Source: Heloderma charlesbogerti (taxonomy: Eukaryota; Chordata; Lepidosauria; Squamata; Helodermatidae). Taken from it: DNA of 64,000 nucleotides. The notes below the pieces were generated by a model. The model did no database searches. It saw only the letters and a list, made by a program, of their open reading frames with translations, and had not been told where the DNA came from. Location of the stretch: assembly GCA_026122225.1 (NCBI GenBank), contig JANEZZ010000983.1:558001-622000 (forward strand), written 5' to 3'. A program made the translations under genes and the position numbers. Below are positions 48,067-61,339 of this stretch, in pieces. How positions within the stretch are numbered: the stretch's first letter is position 1; every line of letters begins with the position of its first letter.

Positions 48067-48562
48067 TGTGGAAGCATACTACCCACATCTTGCCAGAGAT
48101 ACTGAAGGACACCTAAGCAGCCGTAAAATATGGAAAGAGTCAGTGGAAACTCTCAATATGGCACAGATCCCTCACTCATGTAGCTGTGCAGCTGCACATT
48201 TATGCATCTATAAATGGAAAGGACATGCATCTATAAATAGGAAGGCTCTTTCAGAGCAGTGCGGAGGTCAGAGTTTGCATCGCAGCAACCGCAATGTGTC
48301 ATGGCACAGCAGAGTTTCCGGCTTCGAAAGTCCGCATTATTCTCCCCTGTCTACTGTACCAGTTGGAAATTTGCAGCGCAGGTACTGCACAGCTCTGACA
48401 GAGCGAACGACGAAATTGGAGCCATGTAGACGCCCACCAAGAAGCATTCATTCCAAGACACACAGGAAGGAAAGGTACATTTTGCTCTGGAATACGCTTG
48501 TCTTTTATTTTTGTGCTTTTATTTTTGTATTTTATTTTTTCAGATGGTAATTATTTGGAAGG

Positions 48563-48689
48563 CAGGGCTGGGAACCTGTGGCCCTTCAGCTGTTGTTAGA
48601 CTACAACTCCCATCATCCCTGACCATTGTCCATGCTGATTGGGGCTGTTGTTCAACAAATTCTGGAGGGCCACAGGTTGCCCTTTCCAG
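48563..48689. repeat. Palindromic MITE, family 1 variant
   Basis: CAGGGCTGGGAACCTGTGGC on the left and GCCACAGGTTGCCCTTTCC on the right are inverted; the left arm contains GACTACAACTCCCATCA. Confidence 0.65.
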
Positions 48690-51230
48690 AAGATAACAGA
48701 ACCCTACTCCTTACTTTTATTGCTAATTCAGTAGAATAACAGTATTTGTCATTCATGATCAGCGATGGCACAGGCACTAGCCACTATGTATTAAGTCAGT
48801 CTAACAACTACTGTACAATGCTGCTCAAATTGCAATGGACTTGCGAATGGAGCAGGGGGAAAATCACATGTTAACCATGTTCCCCGTGACAGAATGTTAT
48901 CGTTTATTGCTGGGATGGATTACAGATGCACTAGCTTGGGAGAAGATGTTTAGATCCCCCACAACAACAGGGTAACAAGTGTACATTCTATGAGCAATTA
49001 AAAAATAATCTAGAAAGGTTGCTTATCAGCTTTTAACTGCATGACAAAATCAGGTTCTTGCTATTTTTTTGAGCAAACATGACTCTCATTTTCCCCACAG
49101 GAGAGTGGGTATTGGGATGAGTAATGGAATCCTATGTCTGTTTGTCAGAAGTAAGCTCCTGTGAGTTCAATAGTACTTACTCCTGAGTAAGTATGCATAG
49201 GATTGACAGCCTTACAGAAGTGGAATTGGCTACAGCTGCACCACCCTGTGACAAGTCCTGTAGACTGCCTGGCAACCCTATGTCAAATTATACTGCAGTC
49301 AAAATCTGAGATCAATTAAGAACTTATATAAAATATACAATTACACTTGCAGGTTTAATAAATTATGATTTCTAAAAGAGCAGGATTTAATATTTAATGT
49401 TGCAGGAATAGTATTCATGGTATAAAATGCTTTAAACATGGTAAATGTGGGTTTTTCCTGCTGTAAATTTGAAAATGAGGGTATCAAGTGGCAACTAGCT
49501 TTTAGCTATCTTTCTCTTTTTGCCTGCCCTAATCTCATCCCCGTTTAACGGTGTAAGTATATCTGTGTGAGTGCTGCTACCTAGTGGTGTTCTATTGGCA
49601 AGTGTGGAGATAGCTGCCACTATTGAGCATATAATTAGAAAATCACAATAAAATTCAGGAATTGCTAACAGCAAAACTCACAGCTTGCAACTGAAAGAAC
49701 ATTAATACTTTCCCCATTTTATCAACTTATCATTAACCATTTATAAAGCACTTGCAATTTACTAAGCACTGTACATAGATTAGAAACAAAACTTTGACAA
49801 CTGTGTGTTTGCACGCAGAAACGTTGTGTGTGAGTTGAGTATTAGGTGCAGAGTAGGGTCCCCGCTACAGATGACTAGCCCCAGGGCCCATCATGGTCTT
49901 GATCTGGCCCTGTTTACACAATACTACATTGGTTTGTAAGGGTAGTTTGACCCCATTTTATTTTGGCTTGGCCTACACTGGTTTTCTACCCCAGCAGAAC
50001 TGTTGCCAAAGGTCCCTGGACCTGCCATATATGCACTGGCTGTGTACACATGTTCAGGAACTCTACAAAAAGCAGGGTCCTTGATTCTGCAAAGAAAAGC
50101 AGAACTGATTGGGACCTGAGCTTCTGCAGCCCTGCCCTACGTTCTTCTGGTGCAAGGTGTCTGTCGTGGTGAAGGTGAATGCTGTGTAAGGTGTGGAGGA
50201 GGGTCTCTAGGCCTGTGGCACCTTACCTCTGGCACCACCAGCACTCTGATTCCTCAGAAGGTAGGGCGGCCGCTTGTGAATCGCCCCAAAATGGCAAAAG
50301 AGAATGCTGATTTGCCTACAATTTGTATATGCCTATTTATATGTATAGATGCAAATTTAGAAATAGTGATTATTCTATTTAAATAGAAATACAGAACCTC
50401 TTGCCATAGTATGGAAGTCTGTGTCCAGGTGACCTGTGTGCCTTGCTTAGTCTGCTGTCCAGGTGCTGTTGGTGGGCAACTTCAAGGCCCCTGCTGCTCT
50501 TCCTTCTGATCGTTCGTGATCTTTAAACTGGACTTGGACTGAACAGCCCTTCAGATAGAAGAGGCCTTCAAAACAGGGCACAGTCCTCTGGCAGGCCTTC
50601 AATAGAGGACTGTCTTCTGTAAAAGAGGGAACATGGCAACCCTAGGATGTAGTTCCATCCTGAAGGGAGTAAATGGACCTCCCAGCAATAACACTGCAGA
50701 CTCTACGAGCCATACTGGACACACCAGCCCCTGTCAGGTTCTTTTAGTCTGTGCAACCCATTCTTATGAGAAGCAACAGCAAACTCCCAGAGCCTTGCCT
50801 CATCCGGTTCTTGACTCCAGCCTTTCTCTGGCTCTGGCTCTGCCTCTGGCCCTTCTGATTTTATCCGCCCACACCCGAACCGGGCCCCAGCTGCAGCCTG
50901 TCTCAGAGCTAGGCCAAGGCTTGGCTTTATGTCAGCACGGCAGGATTGTAACTTCTAGAGAGAAACAGATGACTCTATGGATGTAATGGTGCCCCTGGCA
51001 GGTGGCAGCCTTTTTTTCAGACTGCAAGGTTCACAAGACCCATCCTTGGATAGATTCAAGATTAAGTTACAAAAGAGCAGTTTGTCATCAGGGCATTTGT
51101 GTGGTTCCTTTGTATAATATAATAGCAATGGCATCAGTTTAGGGTCAACAGACATTTTAAAATAACAACACCAAAGGGACTTGTGCCTTTGGCATGCACA
51201 TTTATTATACAAGCCTGTTTACTTGTTTAT
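48690..51230. other. Unassigned intergenic sequence
   Basis: A short dispersed piece (ACTTACTCCTGAGTAAGT, 49178-49195) is present. No gene was recognised. Confidence 0.35.
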
Positions 51231-51372
51231 AATGGGTGGGAAACATTTTTCAGTCCAAGGGATGAATTCCAATCTGGGAAAGGTCTCAGGGGCTGCATTC
51301 CATCTGTGGGTGGTGGTCAGAGGCAAAGTGGGTGTGGCCAAAGGCAGAGTAGGTGGGGCCAAAATCTTACTG
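51231..51372 (+). repeat. MITE, family 2, left part
   Basis: CAGTCCAAGGGATGAATTCC, GGGGCTGCATTCC and GGTGGGGCCAAAATC follow the order of 22560-22690. Confidence 0.45.
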
Positions 51373-52399
51373 CTATCTTACTCAGAAGTAAGCAGGACTT
51401 ATAATACCAAGCCTCTGCATATCCACTCACAAGTAAGTGAGACTGAATCACTCAGCAGCACTTTCAAAGAGCATCCCAAATACCAAGTCACTGCATGTCT
51501 ACTCAGAGCTAAGCATGAGCAACATGTTTTCTTACAAATAAGCAGAACAAGCCTCAGAAGTAAGAAGGACTGAATCATTCAGCAGCCTCCTCCCAAAGGC
51601 CTCACCCCTTCTCCCCTAGAGGGAAAAGCTCTTATCTCCAATCAGCAACCAGAGTTAAGGCCAGTTCCCTTCTGAGCACTGAGAAAGGTCCCCCCCCCCA
51701 ACACCAGGAAAATGGTAGTGGGAGGGCACAGATCAAATGTATGAGGGAACAGGTTTTTGAAAGGGGGGGTGTCCACAGCAAAGGATTCTTGGGCTAGATT
51801 AGAAAGCCCATGGACCAAGGTTCCCCACCCCAAGTTTATAACAAAAAGCCTCAGATGCTAATATGTTCCCCCTTCCACATAACAGGGAGGAAAAATAACA
51901 CAGACTTCAGTTTCGCTTTAGTAGATTAAAGTCTAGTCATTGCTAAACAAGTCAACAATAAAAAACCTGGGTTGTTTTGCTGGCTTGTTTTTAATAAACT
52001 AGAGTTTATTTTAAACCATGACTCTTGGTTCATGTGTAACAACTAGCCAGGAATTTGCTAACGTGAAACTGAATTCTGACCAATTCCTCCTCCCAATCAC
52101 ATCGGAGGAGGTGGCGAGGATGGCCTGTGTGCTCCCTGTGGACTCCTTTTTGCTTGTGTACCTAGTGCTAAAACCAGCAAGTTGGACAGAAATATAGATG
52201 CTCCTGAGGAAAAACCAGCATGGCCTTGGTGATGTCATGCTTGGAGGGCACCTGAAGCATGGTGTTTATCAAAAGTTTTGGTAAGCAGAAATGTTAGGCT
52301 ATTTCTGAAAATCTATAGGCTTGTTTATTATCCAGACAGAAAGCCAGTCCATGTGAACTGCTACACTGCTACACATTGAACAGGAGTTACGCCATCCTG
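51373..52399. other. Mostly unassigned; dispersed CTCAGAAGTAAG motifs
   Basis: The motif CTCAGAAGTAAG and close variants occur at about 51381, 51428, 51500 and 51556. No gene was recognised. Confidence 0.35.
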
Positions 52400-52520
52400 A
52401 GGTTTTTTAAAAAAAAAATTATTTACTGCATCTTTACCCCACTTTTCAGCCAAAAAAGGCACCCAGAGCAGCTTACAAGATTAATAATAAGACAGTCCCT
52501 GCCCTCAAGCTTACAATCTA
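52400..52520. repeat. Probable SINE/LINE 3'-end fragment
   Basis: TTATTTACTGCATCTTTACC, AGAGCAGCTTACAAGATTAA and CTCAAGCTTACAATC are in an order I have seen in squamate dispersed repeats, but the family is unclear. Confidence 0.35.
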
Positions 52521-52754
52521 AAAGACGTGACACAAAAGGAAAAAGGACTGGGACGGAGGAGGGGGAAAAAAAGAGAGTGATACTCAGGCACCAGTTCTTA
52601 ATTTCAAAGTTCTTAACAGTGTTCTTTCTGGCAGGGAAGGCTGAAACAAGCTCCTTGCAGCTGATCCTTCTCTGGCCAGTACATGGGACTATGTTGGTCT
52701 CCTCCTTGCTGTGATATTTATTCTGGGTGGCAGGGGTTGCAACCTTCCAGTGGC

Positions 52755-53310
52755 CCTTGGTTCTTGATGGATATGAAGAACCATGCTAGATCAGAGCAAG
52801 GGTCCATCTATTCCAGCATCCTGTTCACACAGTGGCCAACAAGCTGCCCATGGGAAACCTGCAAGCAAGACATAAGTGCAACAGCACCTTCCTGCCTATG
52901 TTCTCCAGCAAGTGCTATATGTAGGCATACCGCCTCTGATACTGCAGGTAGGATATAGCCATCAGGGCTAGTAGCCATTGATAGCATTATCCTCCAGGAA
53001 TTTGTCTAATCCCCTTTTAAAACCATCCAAACTGTTGGCCATCTCTACATCTTGTGGTAGTGAATTCCATGATTTAACTAAGCACTGTCTGAAGAAGAAT
53101 TTATCTGTCCTGAATCTCCCACCACTCAGCTTCACGGGATGACCCCGGGTTCTAGTATTAGGAGAGAGGGAGAAAAATGTATCTCAGCATTCTCCACACC
53201 ATGAATGATTTTGTACACCTGTACTATTATGGCTCCCCTTACTTGCCTTTTTCCCAAGCTAACCAATCCCAGCTGCTGTAACCTTCCCTCATAGGGGAGA
53301 GTCTGCAGTC
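52755..53310 (-). mobile_element. CR1/L2-type LINE, 3' part
   Basis: The sequence is the same 3' end as 35755-36312: GCTAGATCAGAGCAAGGGTC on the left and a minus-strand LPYEGRLQQLGLVSLGKR segment on the right. It is broken by stops and 5' truncated. Confidence 0.7.
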
Positions 53311-56300
53311 CCAGGGAACTGTCAGTTGGGGCTGTGTGTTCCTTCCAGCAGGGAGGGGTGAGGGGAGCTCCCTGCAGCTGTTCCCTTTCTGGCTGGTGTA
53401 TGAAGCCCAATTGGTCTCTCCCTTGCCATGATGATGATCTTCCTGGGAGGCTGCGGGTGTAGCCTGCCATTGGTCCTTGGTTCTCTGGCCAATGGATAAG
53501 GCCAGAGTCTGCAGTCTCAGGGAATCTGTAGTGTTGAGAGTTGAAGTGTCAAAACTGTAGCAGCCATGACCCCAGAAAGGGAGATCTCAGGCATTCAGGC
53601 AGCTGATCAGTGACTGGTCAAAGCTAGCTGTATGTTCTCATGAGAATGATATGCAAACAATATACAAAGGTAGCTTTAACTTTTAAAAAATCAGTTCTGT
53701 ACAGCTTTGGGCTGGGCTGTAGATTTGAATGGGCCCTGCAGATTCTTAATTGTACCCCAGGCATTTAGTTATTTTCTTAGTCATGTAGTTACCATCTCCA
53801 TGACGTGGTTCAGCTCTTCAGAACTGCTCTTTAGATGTTATTTAAAAACCACTGAATGCTTCAGTGCTTATCCTTGTAAGTTGACTCAGGGTAGATGAAT
53901 CAGTGAGTATCTCCTTTGGTGGTCTTGGATGCAGTATAAGAATGATGTATACTTTGCAACATGTATACTAATTTCTGGTGACAGAGAATTACCATCTGAG
54001 AATGTTTTGACTTCAAGGGTTGCATTACATATTGTGTTATATGCATAGTTTGTGTTTTTTAAAGAATTTTCTTGTGGTGCAGGGAGTAGTAAACTATACA
54101 TAGAGAACAAATTTATCATTCCTGGTAGGTCACCAGGTCTTTCCATCTTCTGAGAATCACTAAGTCTGCTTCTCTGTTCTTTCTCAAGTGGTAGACCTGC
54201 TGTCCATCAATGGATAGACCTGCTCACCATGTGATGTCTTTTCACCTGCAGCTGAACCTTTGACTCTCTCCACCCTTGCCAACCCTTAATTAACTGCAGT
54301 GCTGCTACAATAAACTTCACAAGCCTTCACCATGCATTCCCTTAAAAAAACCCAACATGCCAGGAGACTGGGTAATAACATGGGACTACACTGCAGGTTT
54401 GTTATACACTAGGCTCCTTTACCCCCAGAAAAATGGGCTGCCATAACGCAGACTCTCTCTGTCACAGTCCTTCCCCCTGCAATATGGGTACAATAATGAC
54501 AGATGTGATTTGCATGTATTGTTGGGGTAATTTTTTTTAACTGCTTACAGTTAAAGAGGGTGGGGAGAGAGTCACTTTTAAAAAAATGAGACCGGAGTTT
54601 AAAAGATAATGAATTCCTGGCTTTGCTGCTGTATTTTGTTTTTTTGTAGACACACTAATGTCCAATTACAGCCACACTAAAACTTGGGTTTCTTAATTGT
54701 TTTCTGTGGGTCAGCAATCACTTCTCCACTGGGGAAGAGAAACAAACAAACAGTTTAAAAATGAACCAGGTAAAAAAACAATCATAGCTATGACTTCATT
54801 CATTGGCTAAAGCCACTAAAAGGCTGGAGCAAGCTGGTTTCTCACAAAACAAATGGCAAAATATTGCCTGAACATTTCCCCTCATTTTGGGGGTTCTATA
54901 ATGGCTAGAGACTTGCTTTTTTAGAGTTCCACTTGTGTCTATATACATGCTTAATCTGTTTTGGCTCCTCTAGGCTGTGAGGAAAGATGGAAGAAAGTGT
55001 GTAGAAAATTAATTTCATGGGGAAAAAAACCCTCCCCCATGTAATATCTGCATTCTTTCTGTAGGCAATAGTCTCCCAGATCTTTGGTTAAAAGTTCTCC
55101 ATAAACATTTTAGCCTGATTTTTGGAAGGACGGATTTAAAGGAACAGTCCTAAAATTGAATTTTGTACCCAGTTGGCATAAGAGTTTGGGGTTATAACTT
55201 CCATGCTTTTTTGCCTAGATTGGACCCCAGTGGTTGAAATTACTAGATGAGATAAGCAATGTATGGACTTAATTTGTGGGACCCTCATGAAAAAGGTGCA
55301 GAATAGGCAGTGCAAAATGTGTATAACATGTGTGAGACAACTTTATGTTTTAGATTTTGCATAAGGAAAAAATAGCTGCTAGAGCCCCGAAGCCTGAAAT
55401 TTCACTGCTGGGCAAAACATCATATCCCTTCTTCCTTTCCTACCAGCAGCAACATTCACAGTGCTTTACTGTAGCATGCATTCACTGTTTTTATGCCATG
55501 TAAAGAGAGTTGCTTGCTTTTCTTTCAGTAGCAGTTAAGTTCCAAACTGTAGCTAAATGGAAAAATTGGAGACCAAGACCTCCCATGAACAAAGAATGGT
55601 ATGATAAGGTCTGAGAAATCTGAATCATGGATGTGATTTTGCATCAATTGAAGGTTGCAGCAAATCTTGGGGCCAATCTACATTGCTGATTTAATGTGGG
55701 GGAGCAGTTTGGGGTCGTTTGCAACACATGACGTTGTTGCCAATCCACAACAATCCCGCAGATTCCCTCCAGAAAAGGTACATTTTCGCAGAGTACTTTT
55801 AGTCTCCCCCTGTCCCCTCCCTTAGTGTGGCTCCCATGTGGTTTAGCTGTTGTATGCCTCATTCCTCCAGATTTAATCTGGCATGATGGGCATGCCTAGG
55901 GGTGTGTCTTTCACCTGGCTGTGACCTCAGTCAAATGGTGGGGCTTTCCCTGTTTTCCCCCATTGTTATGCTTTTCCACCATTTTGCAGTAGCCTGCGCA
56001 GGTACAGGTCAGGTGTTTGTACTTTGCCACTCACTGTAATTCATTCTGCTTTCCTTCTCCAGCCCTCCGAAGTAAACAATCTGGGTTTAGCTGCTGAATT
56101 TTCTAAAATCGTTAAATCTGTAAGTCTCTAAATGGCTAAACCTCCAAAATCATTAAATTGCAAAATCACTATACTGCAAAGTCACCATAAGCTAAATTGC
56201 TATAGCACTAAATCACTATACTGATATACTGCTTTAGCGATATGGCGATATACCGTGACTCCATAGGCACAATATTGCTGTATGGTTCCATCTTGCAGTA

Positions 56301-58904
56301 GGGGCATGGGAGTCTCATTTCTGTGGAGACTGGCAACCACATTTGTTGGTGGGATGTAGGGAAAGTTCTAGAGAAAAGGCTCTGTTCCTCTTCTCTGGAT
56401 ACCTGATATCCCTGACAATACATTCCCTTTTCCTGAGCAGGGAACCAATGGGGTGGGGACCAAGCTTCTCATACTTGGTTGATGACATTCATTTCGACTG
56501 GCGAGACTCTGTCCACCCCACCCCAAAGTAAGGCAGATTACAGTGCAGTGTGACTTGTGAAAGCGATTGGTTTGGGTGGGGTGTAGTCCACTTTTTTCAG
56601 CTTAGTGTGCCGCTGATGGACCAAAGCCGATTTCAGGAAAAAGCAGAGAAAAGCTGAAAGTGATTCTCAGTGCATTTCTGTGAAGATGGATTGGATTCAG
56701 TTTTGATTTCATAGAAAAATGGTTGTGTTTTCTAAATGTACGCAGCTTGTCTGATAGGAAAAACTAAAGACCACTCAGATTTTCTTCAGTAATTTTGAAG
56801 AAAGTTGATTAATATTTGGATAAGTATTCCTGTTTTTTTAATAATATATGGACCCAAACAAGACTGTTCTATTTGTTCTTATGCCTTATTGATCCACCTT
56901 CTCTTGACTTTTATGTTCGCTTAATATACACTGTTATTTTAAAGTAAGTCCTGTATTGTTTAACAAAAAAGAACTGCGTTGTTTAGTTAAAAGTGTAAAG
57001 AATTTATTTGAAAAGAAAGTTTCAAAGAAAGAGAGTGGCATAAACTATCCTTTATTTAAAAGATGTATAAAATATACCTATAGTAACTGTTAGTGCAGTT
57101 GGGTTGGGGAATGCTGGGAATGAATGAATGAATGAATAAATAAATAAATAAATAAATGTGGGACTATCTAAACATGCATAGGATTGTACCCATAAAGAGA
57201 ACAGGGTTTTGTTTTTTTTGCCTTGCCCTCTCTCTTGGTTGCATAAGCTAGACATGTTTTGCAAACTTGCTGTTCACTTGCATATATTTACATTGTATTT
57301 TCTTCTTCTTATTGCACTACACTCCAGAGAAATATGTCACCCCCCACCCCCGTTCATTTCCCTTCTTTCCCAGGTATTGTGCAGGCACAGCATCATTAAA
57401 AAGCCAAGTCAAATTCCCTTGCCATTCATTTGCCACAATGTCAGTTTCATAAGTCAAGCTGTGGCTGCATCTCATAGCAGTCAGCAAGAAGCCATTTTCC
57501 GATGTGAAATGCTTCTGCTCTGAAGTAAAACATAAAATAAAACTGCAAACCCCTGAGGCCAGGATTAAATTTAAAAATAACTGAAAACTCCTTCAGTGCC
57601 CTATTTCTCAATTTGGTTTTCAATTTATACTAAGGGCATAGTATTGTTTGCCACATGAATAATGCATGTTTTCAGGAGCTGGGTTTGTAATTACCACATA
57701 TTTATTCATTCATGGCCTTCAAATGAATCAGGGTGGTTCAGGAGGGCTGGCAGAAAAGAAGACGTATACTATGGGAGAAATAAATTCTTAAGCCAATTGT
57801 ATTTCATCCACATACCACACAATGGCATTTTTATACTCACCCAACTGTATATGTTGGTTATGGTGGTATCACTGATTTGAAACCTCTGCTTGATTCAGTC
57901 TTACATACACCCCTGTTGATGAAGTCTTCTGCTCTTTTTGAGAGTTTCAACCTTAACTACTTTTGATCTGGGCAACTATGTTGCCCTTAGCGCTTACACT
58001 GGGGCTGTTACCACGTAACGGAAGCAAATTAGGACAAACCCCAGCTTCTAATTGTATGTTAACTGTGGGTTGTTTAACCCACGATTAACCTATGTCTGGG
58101 TTCAGACGTCACATAGCAACCCTGGATACTCAAAACGGCCACGCAATGTGTCTGGTATGTGCTGCAGGAAATCATGGTCTAATTAACCCACGATCTGGCA
58201 CCATTACATGCAAACTGGGTCAGTGTGTATAAGAACCTTAATTTGAGCCAAGGTTACCAGAGCTCAGCATGTGTTGGAGTCAGAACTTTTAGGGGCTGCT
58301 TCACACTTTATGTTTTTAGACTGATGGGGTTGGATCACAGATCTGCCTTCCATGAGAGGAAGCAACCTTCCATGGGAGGAAGGGCTGTGCTTTCAGAAGG
58401 TCCCTCTTCTGATTCCCCCCCCCTCCACTACAGCTCACTCCATTCAGCAGGATGTGTAGCATTTCCAGGAGGGGCTGCTGTGGGAAGGAGGGATCTGGGA
58501 AGTCTACTTGCACCAGTACAGTTGATCCGGTTTAAATTGGGATCCAACTTATGATTTTAAAAGTGTATACCTAAAAGTAAAGTGTGAATGAGAACCACAC
58601 CTTTGGAAAAGTGGAATATGTACACTCATCAGCAATTGGCTGCAGCTCCCTGTCAAGTTACACTCAGTGAAAAACCCAGATTTGCAACCCCATGAGAGGG
58701 CTGTTTACAAGGGCTCCCTCCATGTGTAGACTGTATAGGCAGAGAGGGCAGGTGGACTGTGCCCACTGAATGTGTGGACCCAGACTCAGACCCGCCCCCA
58801 GCATCCACAGATTGAACCTTGGCAACGAGAGCCTATGTGCAGGTATGGTCCTGCTTCACCTTCCATACGTAGGGTATACACATGGAGGGCTAGTGTGTGA
58901 ATAG
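53311..58904. other. Long unassigned intergenic stretch
   Basis: More than 5 kb has no recognisable gene or full repeat. It includes a small AATG/AATA microsatellite at 57117-57158 and an AT-rich middle. Confidence 0.35.
57117..57158. repeat. (AATG)n/(AATA)n microsatellite
   Basis: Four AATG-type units pass into about six AATA-type units. Confidence 0.9.
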
Positions 58905-60025
58905 CCCTAAGGCCTTAAGGTGTTGAACCTCTCTCAGCTTGATGGCCAAATTCGATTCCAGAGAAGCTCTTGGGAGGGGCTGAACTTCGGTGGTGGGTGT
59001 AGCTGAAGGCAAAAGGGGCGGGGCCAAAAATACCAGCATACTTTAGCTTAAAGCTCCTACTGCCAGTAACTAAGCCTTAGGATGGACGTTTCTATTTTCG
59101 GCTGTGCCAAAAACGTCTCCCACATTTTTTTTCGACCATTCTCATTCAATTTGATAGAAGAGAAATTGCTTATGAAAAAATGTCAATGGTGAAGAAATTT
59201 CGGAGAAATTCTCTTGGGTTGAGTTTGGGTTTCTTGGGCTTACCATACTTAGGAGGTGCCTGAGGAGTGAGCAAAAGTGTCCTGTTTTTCATTGTACAAT
59301 TATCTCTCTGGCGGCCTGTCACCTCCTCAGCTTCCTACACTTCAATTAAAGCCCAGTTGAAGGCACCATGAGGCTTTTTCAACCCATAGGGCTTTTTCAG
59401 AACAGGAAGTGCAAGAAGCCTGGGAGGCTAGCTGTGATTAGGTAAGCTCAAAAACACCACCAAAATGAATTATAAAACATCCTGAATTAGACAAAATAAT
59501 GGAAATCTCTTTCATGGGGAGAGAAAACTTTAAGGAAATTGGAGGACAGATTTTGGCAGAGCACTAACTCCACCTCATCCCTGGAGCTGGACACAATACT
59601 GCCCCCACACACACACATTTGCATTGTGGTAGATGCAAAATGGGGGCCAGCCTACCAAGACAACTAATGCTGTTGCAGCACAAAAAACCCTTACCAAAAA
59701 GGAAAGAAGCTGTGCTACAAGCCCTGCCAATGGGGAGCCCTACTGGGAGAAACTGTTGAGCATTTTTCTTCCCCCTGGAGAAATTTGGTGAAATTGTTTC
59801 TCAAATTTCTCTGCCCACAAGTTAGGTGGAGAATTTCAGAGGCCATTTGCACACAGCTTTAATTTCAGTGTTTCAGAATGGGAAAAATGTACAAAAGCCA
59901 AGAAACCACCAAATGATAGGTCGTCAGGGGAAGGGGTGGGGCCATTTGAAGAACCGCAGAGGATCAGATTATGGCCCCAGGCAGGCCAGATTTGGCCTGT
60001 GGGCCTGAGGTTCAACACCCCTGCC
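58905..60025 (+). repeat. MITE, family 2, interrupted by about 0.76 kb
   Basis: The left part (58905-59094) matches the left of 22560-22890 (TTGAACCTCTCTCAGC through CTGCCAGTAACTAAGCC) and the right part (59856-60025) matches its right end (AAAGCCAAGAAACCACC through GGCCTGAGGTTCAACACC). The intervening 59095-59855 is absent from the uninterrupted copies at 22560 and 26851 and contains GAGAAATT-type repeats. Its exact ends and TSD could not be fixed. Confidence 0.5.
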
Positions 60026-61339
60026 CTAAGGTGTGGAATGGCTTTGAGTCAGAGAATAATGCTTCCAGGCAGGACTGAACCTGAGCACCTTTCTTTAGAA
60101 ACATTGAGTCATTTTAGAAAATAAACATACATAGAATGTATGTGAAAATACCTGACAGGAGATCAGTGGTTAAGGGGGATGTAATTGACCTTCTTTGTGT
60201 TTTAAACTTTTACTGTGTCCCCAAATGAAAGCAAGGAGAAGATGATACTTATCAGCCCAGGCCCTATGGATACTTGTGGAATCAGGGCCAGAAATATTGG
60301 AACAAGGATACTTTTGGCAGTTGGCCTCCGTACACCACCGTACAGCTGTAATTCAAGGGGTTTGACAAAAGTGGGGCACTAACCATTCAGGAAGGACAGC
60401 CAGTGGCATACAAACACACCCATCATTGGTGGCTCATAAGTAATGGAACGAATGGCTGACAGGCAGCTGCATGGCCAGATGTGGCCTGTTTCCTGGGTAC
60501 CCCATGACCAATCAAGCAGACAAAAGGCCTGGAGGTGGTTCTGAGTGTGACATTTGCATTTGGTAGCTGTTCACTGGAACTCCCAACATGAGGTCCAAAG
60601 AGGTGTCCATAAGAGTGAAGGAGGCCATCATTAGGCCGAGAAACAAAATAAGCCCATCAGAGAGATAGCAAAAACAGTGGAACTGGCCAACACAACAGTT
60701 TGGAACATCCTGAAAAAGAAGGAATTAACTGGCAAGCTCAGCAACAGCAAAAAGCCTGGAAGACCACGGAAGACAACTAAAGTGGATGACCGGAGAATTC
60801 TTCTCATGGTGAAGAGGAACCCTTTCACAACATCTAGCCAGGTCAAGAACGCTCTTGCGGAGGTAGGCATGTCATTGTCAACATCTACAGTCAAGAAACA
60901 GCTTTATGAATGTAAATACAGAGGCTTCACAACAAGGTGCAAACCACTGGTAACGCTCAAGAACAGACAGGCCAGATTAGCCTTTGCCAGCAAACACCTA
61001 AAAAAGCCTGCCCAGTTCTGAAATAAGATACTTTGGACTGATGAAACCAAGATTAACTTGTACTAGAATGATGGAAAGAGAAAAGTATGGAGAAGGAAAG
61101 CAACAGCTCAGGATCCAAAGCATACCACATCATCTGTCAAATATGGTGGAGGCAGTGTTATGGCATAGGCATGTATGGCTGCCAATGGAACTGGGTCACT
61201 GGTGTTTATTAATGACCTGACTGCTGATAAAAGCAGCAGGATGAATTCTGAAGTGTATAGGGCTATACTTTTTGCTCAGATCCAGCCAAATGCTGCCAAA
61301 CTGATAGGACACCACGTCATATTGCAGAGGGATAATGAC

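Larger units (their letters stand above)
45403..48437. mobile_element. PIF/Harbinger DNA transposon, near full length, two converging decayed genes
   Basis: The left end GGCCCCATCTACAC and the right end GTGTAGACG-type (minus-strand GTGGGCGTCTACAT) are imperfect inverted repeats. CAA flanks both sides (45400-45402 and 48438-48440), fitting the 3-bp TSD of this superfamily. The 3,035-base length fits an autonomous element. It carries the two genes typical of Harbinger: a Myb/SANT-like protein (plus strand) and a HARBI1-like transposase (minus strand). Exact ends are less sure than the gene content. Confidence 0.7.
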
